Shown here: positions 45,110 to 57,224 of the stretch, piece by piece
Numbering within the stretch: the stretch's first letter is position 1
Layout of the letters: every line of letters begins with the position of its first letter
Assembly: GCA_037447655.1 (NCBI GenBank)
Contig: JBBHKE010002682.1
Coordinates: 51,034-115,033, forward strand
Direction: 5' to 3'
From: Zygnema cylindricum
Lineage: Eukaryota > Streptophyta > Zygnematophyceae > Zygnematales > Zygnemataceae
DNA length: 64,000 bases
Program-made: the position numbers and the translations under genes
Notes under the pieces: model-generated
What the model was told of the DNA's origin: nothing
What the model saw: the letters and a program-made list of their open reading frames with translations, nothing else
Databases searched by the model: none

Positions 45110-47125
45110 ATCCCAATTCTTGAAGCATAGATTTCACCCACATTAATTCTTTCACAGCCAAACAAGAGGCCATATACTCAGCCTCCATGGTGGACTGAGC
45201 AATCACCTTTTGTTGCTTGCTACTCCAACAGCAAGCTCTATTCCTAAAATGTAACAAATACCCAAAAATAAACCTTTTTATCGGAGAATCCCCATAACTG
45301 GCATCACTCAAAGTGGTGATGTCAATATTATCCCCTCCCAAATGAAACCATAGATCTCTCGTTCCCATGAAGTACCTGATGACCCTTTTGGCCGCTTCCC
45401 AATCTTTCTTCTTAGGATCATTAAGACTCCTACTTTATACTCCCACACTTGCTGCCATATAAAGACAAGTATAGTTCATAAAATAGATAAAACTTCGGAC
45501 AACCTGTCTGTACGGAATAGTTTGCATGAACTTGCTTTCCTCTGGTCCTAACTCATTATCAAAGATCAAGACTCCCTCTTCTGAGCTCCCCTCATTTCCC
45601 TTGTTTAAGTCCATTCGAGTTGTACAACTATTTGCTTTATCCATTTGAAATTTTTCAAGCATATTTCTAATTGCTTCCTTTTGAGTTAGTCTAATTGTTT
45701 TTTTTTCTCTATACATCTCCATCTGAATTCCCAAAATATACTTTGCCTCCCCCAAGTCTTTCATTTCAAATCTACTCTTTAGATCAGTTTTCAATCTATT
45801 AATTTTCTCCATTGATTTACTCAAATCAAGCAATTCATCAACATATATAACAATGATAATTATACCTTCCTTATCCTCAAATAAGTAGATGGAATGATCC
45901 GAACTGATTCAGATATATCCCAAACTCGTCAAAAACTCGTCTACCGTTTTGTTCCATTGGCATGGAGCTTGCTTTAGTCCATAAAAGGATTTTATCAATC
46001 TGCACACCTTTTTTTTTCTCTTTTCTCCACAAATCCTTCCGGTTGTCGCATGAAGATATTTTTTTCTAATTCTCCGTGTAAGAAAGCGATTTTGATGTCC
46101 ATCTGGTGCACATCCATGTCTTTCGCTGCCGCTAGACTAAGTAGAAACTGGACGGAGGGAAATCTAAAAACCGGAGCGAAGGTCTCCTCATAATCGATTC
46201 CCTCCTTTTGTGTGAACCCCTTTGCCACCAATATGGCCTTGTATCGCGCGATAATGTTATCCGGATTGAGCTTCAACTTAAATATCCACTTGCATCCTAT
46301 TGGCTTTTTATCCGTAGGACAATCCACGAACTCCCATGTGTTTGCTTTCATAATGGAAGCCATCTCATTATTAATAGCTGTCACCCATCTACTAAGTTCC
46401 GGACTATTAACTGCTTCCGAGTAAGTTTGGGGTTCGCACAAATGTGACAGCTTAGTTACCTTGTTGTTCACTTGTCTCTCTTAAAGTCTCTTGCCTCTTC
46501 TCTTTCCTCCTTCAAACTCCGACGCTGGGATGGAGGGTATCCTCGCGTTTCTCCTAACAACTTCACCTTTTCCCTTATCCGTGGAGTCCATCTCCGGACG
46601 TTCATCATCCATTTCCGGTCTTTCCTCGTTTTATTCCTGGATTTGAATCTGAAGTTGTGACTCCAAGAGAGGGTCACTCTCGGTCAGATTTTTCTCTTCC
46701 TCTGCAAGGACAGGCTGAACCGGAGTTCTATTAGAAGAATCTAAATCTAACTCATTCTCGGATTCAATTCTAATTCTAACCGGTATAGTGTATCTAAAAG
46801 GATCCATGGACTTTCCTTCATCCATGACTACCAAGTGTTTTACTAGAATTATGTCTTCTCTTCCGAGATCATAAACTCTATATCCTTTTACATTATCATC
46901 ATATCCAAGTAAGTATTCCGACTTTCCCCTTGCATCTAACTTCCAATCAGATTTTTTTGTGTTTAGACTAAACACTTGACTTTCAAACACCTTTAAGTGT
47001 GAATTATTAGGTTTTCTCCCGGTCCATCTTTCATAAGGTGTTTGTCATTTTACCCTCGAGGTAAGGACTTTATTTTTGAGATAGTTAACACAATTCATAG
47101 CTTCTGCCCGAAAAGTTTTTTTTAT
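45110..47125 (-). pseudogene. Element H integrase-RT-RNase H remnant
   Basis: Minus strand. RNase H: 45110-45368 (CCWSSKQQKVIAQSTMEAEY). RT end: 45435-45833 (EMKDLGEAKYILGIQME, YRQVVRSFIYFMNYT). RT catalytic region near 45834-45870 (the YVDD equivalent reads YVDE-like in a broken frame). RT start: 45995-46471 (TWEFVDCPTDKKPIGCKWIF, HQMDIKIAFLHGELEKNIFM). Integrase C-terminal text: 46631-46990 (DARGKSEYLLGYDDNVKGYR). Several frame breaks. Confidence 0.85.
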
Positions 47126-48399
47126 CTTTTTGAATTGCTTATAGTCCGAATAAATGAAAGAGATTTATTCATAAACCGGATGGTGAAATGGTAGCAAATA
47201 TGATGACTTAACCGGTTCCCTCTCCCAAATTGATATTTTGTAGAAAGAAGTGTGGACTGAAAGAAAAGATAAACTTAAAAATAAGGGGAGTGTTCAAAAA
47301 TGGTATTTTACAACTCTATCTCTTTAGTGAGACCATGGTTATTTTATTGTTCTCATACTTGTCGTAGTCACTGAGAACTTCCATGCAGCCATGGCTGCCT
47401 CAGGCAGACAGGTAGTAGATGGAGTTCTTACAAAAAGATAAGTTACCAAAGGCAGGACTTGATCATGAGACAACCTGGATGTCAACCGTACGGAGCAGCC
47501 GTCCACCTTATCCGGTGGGTCTTGAAGAATCGATACATATATTGTATTTAATAAATATTTAACAGGCGACTCGGTAACATAAACCATTTAACTGCTAACG
47601 AACGAAAGGAACATAGGAAGGATTGTGCAGTGCGAAACACTGTACCGCACGAAAATAAACGAAACGACATTTCAATTCAACGGATGAGAATAAAATGTCA
47701 TCCGATCGACGCTCCGCAAAGAAGCCAATATTTTCAACGGTCAACGCAGGATGAAGACAGTTGAAATTCAATCAATAAATGCGAATAGAATTTCAACGGT
47801 CGACATTTTTCGGCGGGCGGTCATTATCGGTCGGCTGATATTTATTGCCGAATCACGAACGGACGGCACGCATAAGAGTTGGGATGCTGGAAATATTATT
47901 TGACCGTACTTCACGAATAAAGAGAAAAGTGACACGTGCCATCATCCTATTTGATGCCGAAGAAAGAAAAGACAGAATGACGTTGACTTGTATACCACGT
48001 GGCAGACTGAGAGTGGTGCCAAATATTTTCGTACATAAATTACGGCGGCTACCCTACTTTGTATGTATATAATTTAGCGTACAATTTTCTGATTAGTCTA
48101 GGGTAGTTAAGAGTAGGTTTTCAGGAATTAGTCAAATTTGAAAGTCCTCTCTCCTATAGGCCATCAGTATAAATATGTTGTCTTTGAACAACCATAACTC
48201 AATGCTCAGGTAAGCAAATTCAATGATTCTTTTTGCAGCGGACTCAAAAGAGTCCACCCTACACAAAACTATATTCGGTCAAAGTTTTTGCGTGCCAGGG
48301 TGGCACTTATTCATTGTCAAAGTCAAATGTGCAAATATTATAATAGAGGCTTTATATAAGCTAGACATTCTGTGTACCAATAGAGGTCACAGAATTACA
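47126..48399 (+). mobile_element. Copia 3' end with LTR I, inverted relative to H
   Basis: Plus strand. A short RNase H tail (GEMVANMMT then a stop, CGLKEK) is followed by AAAATAAGGGGAG and LTR I (47291-48399, TGTTCAAAAA to CAGAATTACA). The LTR belongs to the same subfamily as LTR H, in opposite orientation. Confidence 0.75.
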
Positions 48400-49355
48400 A
48401 GTTTTTAACTAACCCACTTTCAACCACCACCACTGTTTCCCAAGAAAACAAGTTGACAATTTGATGGCACCCTTGTGCAGTTTGGGGTCCCTTGAGTCCA
48501 TAGAGAAAAGAATCACTAAAAATGGCCAACTAGGCGATTAGTTATGGGGTGGCAAAGATGCCCATTTATAAAAACTCTCAATGAGAGAGGTAACAGTTTA
48601 CCAGATTTTTCTAAGTCCTAATTCCCTCTCACAACCCCTATCTACTGAAAGTACGAACCAATCAAATCACAGTACAATACAAGAGTAATATTGCCGTCGT
48701 ACTTTTTTTACGACCTATGTACAATAATGCCATTAAGTGGACGCCTGCCCCACTTTTACTTGTTCGTATAGTCCCCGTAATTCTCGGGACCAAATGTTAT
48801 CTCTCCACGTGGTGCCAAGTCTTGCCACGTCACAAAATTCCAAAAATGACCATTCAGGATCTCGGCGATGATATGCGTCGTTGGATAAAAACTAACATGT
48901 AATTGCAGTCGTCCAAACAAATGTCCGATTCATTTGTTTCGTGCGGGATCACGTTTCTACCATATTTAAATAGTTCTATGTCCTCATATGCATATTTCTG
49001 TTAATCCGTTTCAAGGTCGTAACTCAGTTTAAATAAATATCACACCCTATATATTCTAGCAAACTTCTACGACAAACTGGTTAGAGCGGACGGCTACGCC
49101 ACGCTCTGCCAATCGGAGGTTTGAGTCATGGAGGACTCAACCTTTTGCTGAGACTAACTTTAAGTCACTCTTCAGTCCTGCCTAATAGAGCTTAGGCACC
49201 CATGGCTCCACTACTCTCTCTCTCCTTTAGTGACTACAAAAAATATGGGGGATAGAGAAACGGGTGGAGGCACACTGCCCGTGCTTTCTTTTCCTTTTTC
49301 CTACTCAACTATTCAGACCTAGAAAATACTTCTCAAAATCTTAATGATTTCAACA
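48400..49355 (-). repeat. LTR J, outer end missing
   Basis: Minus strand LTR of the A/L/M type ending TTTCAACA at 49355. Its outer end is missing: the sequence starts at the TTTTTAACTAACCC part and abuts LTR I. It contains CCACGTGG near 48806 and a tRNA-like module at about 49068-49140. Confidence 0.75.
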
Positions 49356-49830
49356 AAATGAAGTTGCAAACGTGGATTGATGCAAGCTATGGCGACATGC
49401 CAAGACACAAATCCACCACAGGATTCGTTCTACAAATTGGGAACAGGACTTGCTGTTGGAGCAGCAAATTTCAAAAGGTCACGGCAAAATCAACGATGGA
49501 GTCATAATATATGGCACCAAGTTCGGCCCTCAAGGAAATCTTATGGGTAAAACCCATGCTGCAAGAATTGGGATACATGCAGGTTAGTCCACAGGTGATT
49601 AGGTGTGATAACCAGGCTGCCATTGCCATTGCCGCTAACCCAAGTCATCACTTCAAGAGTAAGCACATGGATGTAAGATTACACTTCGTGAGAGAAAAAG
49701 TGTTGTCTAGGGTGATTACATTATGCTATCTGCGAAATGCAAAAATGATTGTTGATATGCCTACTAAAGCTCTTCGTGCTCTTAAGCTGAGGTATTATAG
49801 GGATGCAGTAGGATTGGATGTGTTGTTCTA
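49356..49830 (+). pseudogene. Copia RNase H fragment K
   Basis: Plus strand. KLQTWIDASYGDMP, CCWSSKFQKVTAKSTMES, a stop at the Glu/Tyr position, then ALKEILWVKPMLQELGYM, CDNQAAIAIAANPSHHFK and HMDVRLHFVREKV. It is closest to element G. It has no RT and no LTR of its own that can be bounded. Confidence 0.8.
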
Positions 49831-49839
49831 CAACAATCG

Positions 49840-50960
49840 GTGTAGGTGGAGGAGCAGCAGTAATAGTAGAAGTAGATACGATACACTCTCAGAAACTATC
49901 AAGAATCCTACCAAACAACTGTTTACAAGTGTTCACCAAATCTCATACAAACATCCAAACTTCACAAAACTACATCTTAAAATAAAGCAGCTTAAACAAT
50001 GACAACTCCCAAAGTTTTAGGACAATTGACCCGAGAACACTCAAGATATGATACCTTGAAGTTTCCCAAAAACTCTTTGAAGTTTTACTACTTGAAAGTC
50101 TAGATACATGAAATGTTATGAGTCCTAAGTCTTATACGCGCACTCAGTGTCTAATCTATGTTGTATCGCCGATGCAAATGTACCTGAGAAGTATATCAAA
50201 AGCCAACCTACCACGAAGATCAAAGTATTCCTAATCCTTCCAAACTATTCTACCATACTACAATCCGCATTACTCATAATCTACACTAAGTGATTGTATA
50301 AACGCTTGTCGGCTAAGTCACTTGTGATTATTTCATGAATCTTGTCGGTTGACTAAATTCGTCTCAATTGCAATTGCGTTGTAATGTACATAATCATATT
50401 CATTTTATCCGCGGCTGGGCTATGTTGTACCAAAGCATATCAAATATGACCGCAGTTGTGTTGTTGTGTCTGCGTCGCAGTTGCGTTGTCATAAACTGTG
50501 TCGTTGCTGCGTTGTCCAAATTGCGTCGCAGCAACGTTGTCCCACTTGATGTGTGACATATGTATTTTGATGTACGTGCCTTTCCAAAATACCTGTACTG
50601 AGCTTTAAGTGACTACGCGTGTCCTTGTATATTTATCTTCTAGTCGTCACACTAATTTACTAAGACTTATAGCTTTCCAAAAATAACAGGATCAGTAGCA
50701 AAGTTGTTGCACTGCGATACTGCCATGCTGCGCTAGTCCAAAATAAGATTTAGTGGGACTAGGTAACTAAGGGATTTGCTGCGCTGCTATGCTGCCATGC
50801 TTCTGTGCTATGTTGCCATGCTGCGCTAGTGTGACATCGCATTTGCGTGGCTCTGACATCGCAGGTGTGCTAATACACTGAGTCTAAAGATTTATGGGAT
50901 TGTTGATTTTGGAAAGCTTTAAGTCTCAGTAAATTAATGCGGCGACCAGAAGATAAACCT
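49840..50960. other. Divergent LTR-like sequence with GCAGC repeats
   Basis: Parts (CTCTCAG, ATCCTACCAAACAA, CCTAAGTCTTATAC) align loosely with the LTR region of element G (37770-38050). The region 50770-50890 holds words such as TGCTGCGCTGCTATGCTGCC, the inverted counterpart of the 1185-1325 tract. Boundaries are not resolved. Confidence 0.35.
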
Positions 50961-50961
50961 A

Positions 50962-51819
50962 TGCAATTGAGTGTCCTCCATTGGATTAAGAATTCAGGAA
51001 GCCTCTAGATAGTTGTTAACTAACCCACTTCCAATGGCAACCACTGCTGCCCAAGCAGACAAGTAGGCAATATGACAACACCAGTGTGCAGCGTGGACTC
51101 CTTTAATTCCGTATAAAAAAGAATCACTGAAAACGCCCAACCAGGCGATAAGTTATGGGGTGGCAAAGATGCCAATATATACATACTCCCAAAGAGAGAG
51201 AAGACCATCTACCAGAATTATCTAAGTCCTAGTTCCCTCTCACAACCCCTATCTACTGACTGTACAAACAATTAGAACACTGTAAAATACAAAAAGTACT
51301 ACTACCGATGTACTTTTTGTACGTCCGTTGTACGACAAAGCCATTAAGCGGACGCGTGTCCATTTTTCGCTTGTCCGTACGTTCCTCGTAATTCCCACGA
51401 CCAAATGTTATCTCTCCACGTGGTGCCAGGTCATGCCACGTCACAAAGCGCCATAGTGACCATTCCGGGATCTGGGAGATGATGTCCGTTGTTGGATAAA
51501 AACCGGCAATTAATCTTGACCGTCGAAACAAATCTCCGTCTCATTTATTTCGTGCGGTATTATGTTGTCACTGTATATAACTAGTTCTATATCATTTCAT
51601 TTATATTTCCATTAAACTGTTTATAGATCATAGCATAGTATACATAGTAATCATACCCTATATACTTCAACGAACTTCTACGACAGACCGGTTAGAGCTG
51701 ACGGCTACGCTTCGCTCTACCGGTCGGGGTTTGAGTCCTGCCGGACTCAACCTTTTGTTGAGAGTGACATAAGTCACTCTTAAGTATTGCTTATTAGGCT
51801 GAGGCAGCCATGGCTTCCC

Positions 51820-51887
<68 letters not shown>

Positions 51888-51997
51888 GACTACAACAAGT
51901 ATGGGGGATAGAGAGGAAAGGTGAAAGCAGGTTGCCTGATCTTTTCCTTTTAATTTTAGGCCTAGAAAATATCTTATCAATCTAGTGATTTTCAACA
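50962..51997 (-). repeat. 3' LTR of element L/M
   Basis: TGCAATTGAGTGTCC to TTTTCAACA on plus. It holds a CT microsatellite (51830-51880), CCACGTGG near 51416 and a tRNA-like module at about 51680-51750. Confidence 0.9.
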
Positions 51998-52027
51998 CTC
52001 CCTTTATTTCTAGTCTAATTTTAACCT

Positions 52028-52654
52028 TTATTTCAATCCACATTTTTCTCTGCAATATTTTAACTTGGGAGAGGGCATAGGTTTGGTCATCATGTCAGCC
52101 ACCATTTCTTCTTTAGATATATACACCTGATTTACAATTTTATTTTCAACATTTTCCCTCACAAAACTCAATCTTATGTTCATATGTTTAGCTTTGAAAT
52201 GATGTTTTGGATTGGCTGCAATTGCAATGGCAGCCTGATTATAACAAACAACTTCATGCACCCCCTCCATATACCGCACTTTTTCCACCAATGACTTGAT
52301 CCACATTAATTCTTTCATAGGAGAACAAGAGGCCATATACTCAACCTCGATAGTAGACTGAGCAACCACCTTTTGTTGCTTACTGCTCCAACAGCAAGCA
52401 CCTTCCCCTACATACAATATATATCCAGAAGTGCATCTTCTCATAGGTGCATCCCCAAAAGTGGCATCACTCCAAGTAGTGATATCAGTGTGCTCCCCTC
52501 CCAAATGCAACCATAACTCTTTGGTTCCCACCACATATCTCATGACTCTCTGGGCTGCCTCCCAATCTCTCAACCTAGGATCGTTAAGACTCCTACTAAG
52601 GACTCCTACTGCTGCCTTTATGTCCAGCCTTGTACAGTTCATATAGTACATCAA
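52028..52654 (-). pseudogene. Element L/M RNase H
   Basis: A 208-residue open frame on minus: MYYMNCTRLDIKAAVGVLSR, WSDATFGDAPMRRCTSGYIL, CCWSSKQQKVVAQSTIEVEY, NQAAIAIAANPKHHFKAKHM and MVADMMTKPMPSPKLKY. It is continuous with the RT frame except for one TAG at the Gln of YRQVVGS. Confidence 0.9.
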
Positions 52655-52666
52655 ACTTCCTACGAC

Positions 52667-53584
52667 CTATCTATAATGAATAGACTTCATAAACTCTCTC
52701 CCCTTTGGACTCATCTGATCATCAAAGATTATCACTCCTCCTTCTACACTCCCATCACTTATTTTTTTCAAGTCCATGGGAGTGGTATAACTGTTTGATT
52801 TCTCCATCTGGAATTTCTCAAGCATATTTCCTATTGCTTCTTTATGAGTGAGTCTAATGATCCTTTTCCCCCTATCTCTTTCCATTTGAATTCCCAAATT
52901 ATATCTTGCCTCCCCTAAATCCTTCATGTCGAATCTGCTCCTAAGGTATCTCTTCAACTTATTGATCTTTTCCAAAGACTTACTTAACACCAGCACATCA
53001 TCCACATAAATTGCAATAAAGATCACACCATCCTTTTCTTCTAACATATAGATAGAATGGTCAGAGCTCATCCGGATATATCCCAAACAAGTAAGAAACT
53101 CATCTAGTTTCTTATTCCACTCTCGCGGAGCCTGCTTAAGTCCATATAAGGACTTTATGAGCCTACAAACTTTGCTCTCTTCCCCATTCTCCACAAACCC
53201 CTCCGTTTGTCTCATGAAGTTTTTTTTCTCTAACTCACCATTGAGGAAGGCGGTCTTAATGTCCATCTGATGTATCTCCATGTTTTCCGCCGGTGTTAGA
53301 CCGAGGAGAATCCTTACTGATGGGAACCGAACAAGTGGAGAAAACGTCTCCTCATAGTCAATCCCCTCCTTTTGGGTGAACCACTTTGCTACCAAACGAG
53401 CCTTATATCTTTCAATGGTGTTATCTGAGTTCAATTTTAGTTTAAATACCCATTTACAACCGATAGGTTTTTTGTGTGGAGGACAATCTGTTAGCTCCCA
53501 AGTATTTTCATCCATGATGGAAGCCATCTCATCATTTATGGCTCTAATCCATCTGTCCTTTTCTGGGCTGTTCACTGCCTCCAA
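52667..53584 (-). pseudogene. Element L/M reverse transcriptase
   Basis: A 305-residue open frame on minus from TWELTDCPPHKKPIGCKWVF through HQMDIKTAFLNGELEKKNFM and YGLKQAPREWNKKLDEFLTC to IAIYVDDVLVLSKSLEKINK and MKDLGEARYNLGIQMERDRG. The YVDD motif is intact. The frame ends at a TAG (CAG to TAG) that separates it from RNase H. It is one of the two best RT frames in the window. Confidence 0.92.
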
Positions 53585-53815
53585 GAATGTCGGAGCCTCA
53601 TCAGGATGAGATAGCTTAGTTACCTTACGAGCAGCTTGTTTCTCTTGTATCCTTTTGCTACTCCTTCCTTCCTCAAACTCTGAAGATGGAATAGAGGGAT
53701 GTCTTGGGTTTCTCCTTACTGTCTTATCGTCTCACCTATCCATGGAAGTTGGGTCAGGTTACTCCACTTTTGTCTCCTTGAAGTCCATAGGAATATGTGA
53801 GGTATCCGATAGCTC

Positions 53816-55347
53816 TTATGTATCTTGGATCTCCCCTGAATCGGCAATCACTGTCTCACGCATGTCATTTTCAAGAAAAACAAAGTTCTCCTCACTTTCA
53901 GACTCAAACGTGCTTCTTATCTTTTTGGTATATTTGAAGGGATCACTTGACTTTCCTTCATCCATGGCAATTAGGTGTTTCACCAGAATGATATTTTGCT
54001 TTGTTAAGTCATTGACTTTATATCCCTTGACATCCTCATCATATCCCATAAAATATCTGGGCTTTCCCTTAGCATCAAGTTTCCACTTTTTCTTATCCGT
54101 ATCTAGACTGTAAACTTGGCTACCAAATACTTTAAGAAGAGAGATATCCGGTTTCCTTCCAACTCATCTCTCATAAGGTGTCATACCTTTGACTGCTGAG
54201 GTTAGGAATCTATTCTTAATGTAGTTGGCAGAGTTCATGGTTTCTGCCCAAAATCTCTTTCCTATTTTCTTGTCAGCCAACATACTGCATACACTATCTC
54301 CTAGTGTTTGATTTAACCTCTCAGCTACCCAATTTTGTTCTGGATTATGTAGCACAGTTTTTTGTTGCTGAACTCCCTCATCTCTCAAGTATTCTTCAAA
54401 CTAGTTAGAGGTATATTCTCCCCCATTATCACTTCTTATTCTCTTAATGGGGGTTCCATGAAACTTCTCACTTCAGGCTTTATATTTTTTGAAGTAAGTT
54501 GGTGTTTCAGACTTTCTTTTTAAGACGTAGACTCTAGAATATCTGGACCAGTCATTAGTAATTGTCAACATATACCTCTTTCCTCCAACTAGGGGTACCC
54601 TTATAGGTCCTCAGATATCTGTGTGGATTAAATCTAGTACCCTTTCCCCTCTATATGTGGCGGCTTTACGAAAAGTAAGTTCGTGAGCCTTACCTTGGGC
54701 ACACCCACTACAATCATCCACCATTTTATTATCACTGAACTGAATGCCTTCCACTACGCCAAGCTACTTGATTTCCCTCGACCTATCAAAATGCACATGC
54801 CCCAACCGCTTATGTCAAATCATCAACTTTAGGACACCATCATAATAAGCATTCTTCTGTTCATTACTCAGGTTAAGCCTAAACATTCCTTAACTACCCT
54901 TATCTACAGTATACTTAGCTGTAAAGACTCCCTTTCTAGTGAAGGTATCAAACACTTTTTCATCTAACACAGATATATAGACAAGATTTTTACCCAGCTG
55001 AGGAATATATAGCACATTTTAGAAAGTGAGTATAAAAGTTTACCCTCCACTATGAATTTCAGATCTACCGATCCTATTAGATTTGTAGTAACCACTCTCC
55101 CATCCCCATACTATATTTCTACAATAGGGATTTTCCTTAGCTTAGTGAAAAGGTCCTTGTCATGAAACGTATGCATGGATGCACCTAAGTTGATGATCCA
55201 TCCTTCCTGTGGAGCTTCCCGAATTGCTCCAAGGGCACACTTTTGTCTCCGAGAGATTTGCTTCTCCTCCAGATTCTCGTCAAAAAGAAGCTCCACATCC
55301 TCCTCAGATGACTCGTCCTCGGTTTCTCCTGTCACTTTTCTGACCAC
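53816..55347 (-). pseudogene. Element L/M protease and integrase
   Basis: Minus strand. The protease motif near 55200 reads WIINLGASMH where the family has WIVDSGASMH, so the catalytic Asp is replaced by Asn and the Ser by Leu: the protease is dead. The integrase core is broken in the first half. The block 54164-54388 gives PEQNWVAERLNQTLGDSV with the catalytic Glu and KIGKRFWAETMNSANYIKNR. The shared TAG (TSN-stop-FEEY) lies near 54402. The block 53816-54049 is the integrase C-terminal region. Confidence 0.88.
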
Positions 55348-56358
55348 AAGTGTCTTTTTTTTCCCTCTTGAATAACCCCCTCCATAGTTCTCTTGGAGCC
55401 TCGGCTCTGACAGCTTGACAGAATCCGCGATAAAGTGTCTTGGCTTTTTGCAAAAATGACAAAGGCCCTCTGGGGGCCTTGGACCTCCAGACTGAACTCT
55501 TTCTCCTTTGTATGGCTTTTTCGGGTCCTGTTTCCACGTGTCCCCTCCGACGGCCAGAGCTTAAATGCTCTTTCCTCCTCTCCTGATCTCAATCATGTTT
55601 TCCTGCACAAGTATCATGCGGACCACTGTATTCCACTTCCATGAACTATCAGTCATTTCGTGTACTCGGTACACTATGTTCTCTTACTCCTTCGGTAACT
55701 TTATGATGAGAGTGCTAACTTTCATTTTCACTGTACCTGTCCATCTGATAGTGTTAACTTTCACTTTCACTGTACCTGTCCATCTGACACTCTCAATCTC
55801 CATATACAAACAAGAAAGATGATTATAAGAGTCTAACATCTTTCCCCCTTTGTAAGTATAGTTTCCCAACTTTTGCTCTACCAACTGAAGCTCATGAATC
55901 GTACCAGCTCAGTAGATCTCTATCAAACTCACCCACAATTCGTTGGCCTTCTAAACGTGACGAAGGGGAGTTGCCAAAGCTTGAGTGAGGTGTCTCAGAA
56001 TGAAGTTTTTGGCAGCCATGTTGGTGTCTTCCCACATTTGGGTGTCGTTCTCCGCGGTCTTCACAATCCTCACTCCGGATGCCATGGAAATAGGAGTAAT
56101 AAGAGTAAGAGGTGTCTCCTTTTATTTCCCCTTTTCAGACACTCTGTTATCTCCATCATCTGCCTCCTCTGCAACAACAGATGCTGCCGCAGAAAACCTT
56201 ACTCCACCAATTCCTGGTGGAGTCCCCTGAGGTGGACGTTTCACTTGTCCAGTAACAATACCCCTGTATCGTTTTTCACACAAAGCCCCTACTATCATGG
56301 CTTCCCAATAGATGAACCCAGATCCATTGAAGATGGGCACCCTAGAGGGTGGGCCCAT
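55348..56358 (-). pseudogene. Element L/M gag
   Basis: Minus strand. The start ATG (56356-56358) lies in the primer site: MGPPSRVPIFNGSGFIYWEA. The first frame runs to 56122. Later parts are broken. A 39-bp tandem duplication (55711-55749 and 55750-55788) inserts 13 residues of TGTVKVKV-type text. The zinc knuckle (ICHFCKKPRHF-like) near 55440 is frame-shifted. Confidence 0.8.
55711..55788. repeat. 39-bp tandem duplication in gag
   Basis: Two adjacent 39-base units differ at three positions (C/T near 55715, T/C near 55725 and the last base). The length is a multiple of three, so the frame is kept. Confidence 0.85.
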
Positions 56359-56362
56359 AACC
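56348..56362 (-). promoter_or_regulatory. Primer-binding site of element L/M
   Basis: On minus, GGTTATGGGCCCACC directly follows the LTR end ATTGCA. It is a perfect 15-base complement of the tRNA-iMet anticodon arm, with the gag ATG inside. Confidence 0.8.
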
Positions 56363-57224
56363 TGCAATTCTGTGTCATCAATTGGACTACAGAATTTAGG
56401 AAGCCTCTAGATAGTTGTTAACTAACCCACTTCCAATGGCAACCACTGCTGCCTAAGCAGACAAGTAGACAATATGACTACACAGGTGTGCAGCTTGGAA
56501 TCTTTTGAGTCCGTAGAAAAAGGAATCAGTGAAAACGCCCAACGAGGCGATAAGTTATAGGGTGACAAAGATGCCAATTTATACATACTCTCAAAGAGAG
56601 AGAAGACCATCTACCAGAATTATCTAAGTCCTAGTTCCCTCTCACAACCCCTATCTATTCAGTGTACGAAATAATCAAAACACTGTACAGTAAAAGAAAG
56701 TACAATTGCCGATGTACTCTTTGTACGGCCTCTGTACGACAAGGCCATTAAGCGGACGCGTCTCCATTTTTCACTCGTCTGTACGTTCGTCGTAATTCCA
56801 ACGACCAAATGTTATCTCTCCATGTGGTTCCAGGTCATGCCACGTCACAAAACACCAAAGTGACCATTCCGAGATCAAGGCAATGATGTCCGCCATTCGA
56901 TAAAAACCAGCAATCAATCTTGATCGTCGAAAAAAATGTCCGATTCATTTGTTTCGTGCGGTATAATTTTCGCACTGTATATAACTAGTTCTATGTCATT
57001 TCATTTATATTTCCATTAATCTGTTTATAGATTATAGCATAGTTTACATAGTTATCATACCCTATATACTTGAAAGAACATATACGACAGACCGGTTAGA
57101 GCTGACGGCTACGCCTCGCTCTACCAGTCGAGGGTTGGAGTCTTGCCGGACTCAACCTTTTGTTGAGAGTGACATAATTCACTCTTCAGTCTTTCTTATT
57201 AGGCAGAGGCAGCCATGGCTTCCC
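56363..57224 (-). repeat. 5' LTR of element L/M, cut by element N
   Basis: TGCAATTCTGTGTC at 56363. The LTR text stops at GGCTTCCC (57224), where the LTR of element N begins. The tRNA-like module lies at about 57084-57155. Confidence 0.88.

Larger units (their letters stand above)
40256..47125 (-). mobile_element. Copia element H, interrupted by a young LTR element
   Basis: Minus strand. The 3' LTR is 40256-41231 (ends TTTTCAACA on plus). Internal parts are 41232-41504 and 45105-47125, separated by the LTR element at 41505-45104 with target duplication CATAT. Homology ends near 47125 inside integrase (AEAMN region), so protease, gag and the 5' LTR are missing. A plus-oriented fragment of the same subfamily follows directly. 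Confidence 0.85.
50962..57224 (-). mobile_element. Copia element L/M, nearly full length
   Basis: Minus strand. The 3' LTR is 50962-51997, the internal part 51998-56362, and the 5' LTR 56363-57224, cut by insertion of element N. The primer site GGTTATGGGCCCACC (minus) abuts the 5' LTR. Gag, protease, integrase, RT and RNase H are all present in order but interrupted by stops and frameshifts. Its internal text is the closest relative of element A. Confidence 0.9.

Noticed and set aside
51830-51880. CT microsatellite as an independent feature of interest
   Set aside because: It is an expansion of a CT-rich part already present in the same place in LTRs A and E.
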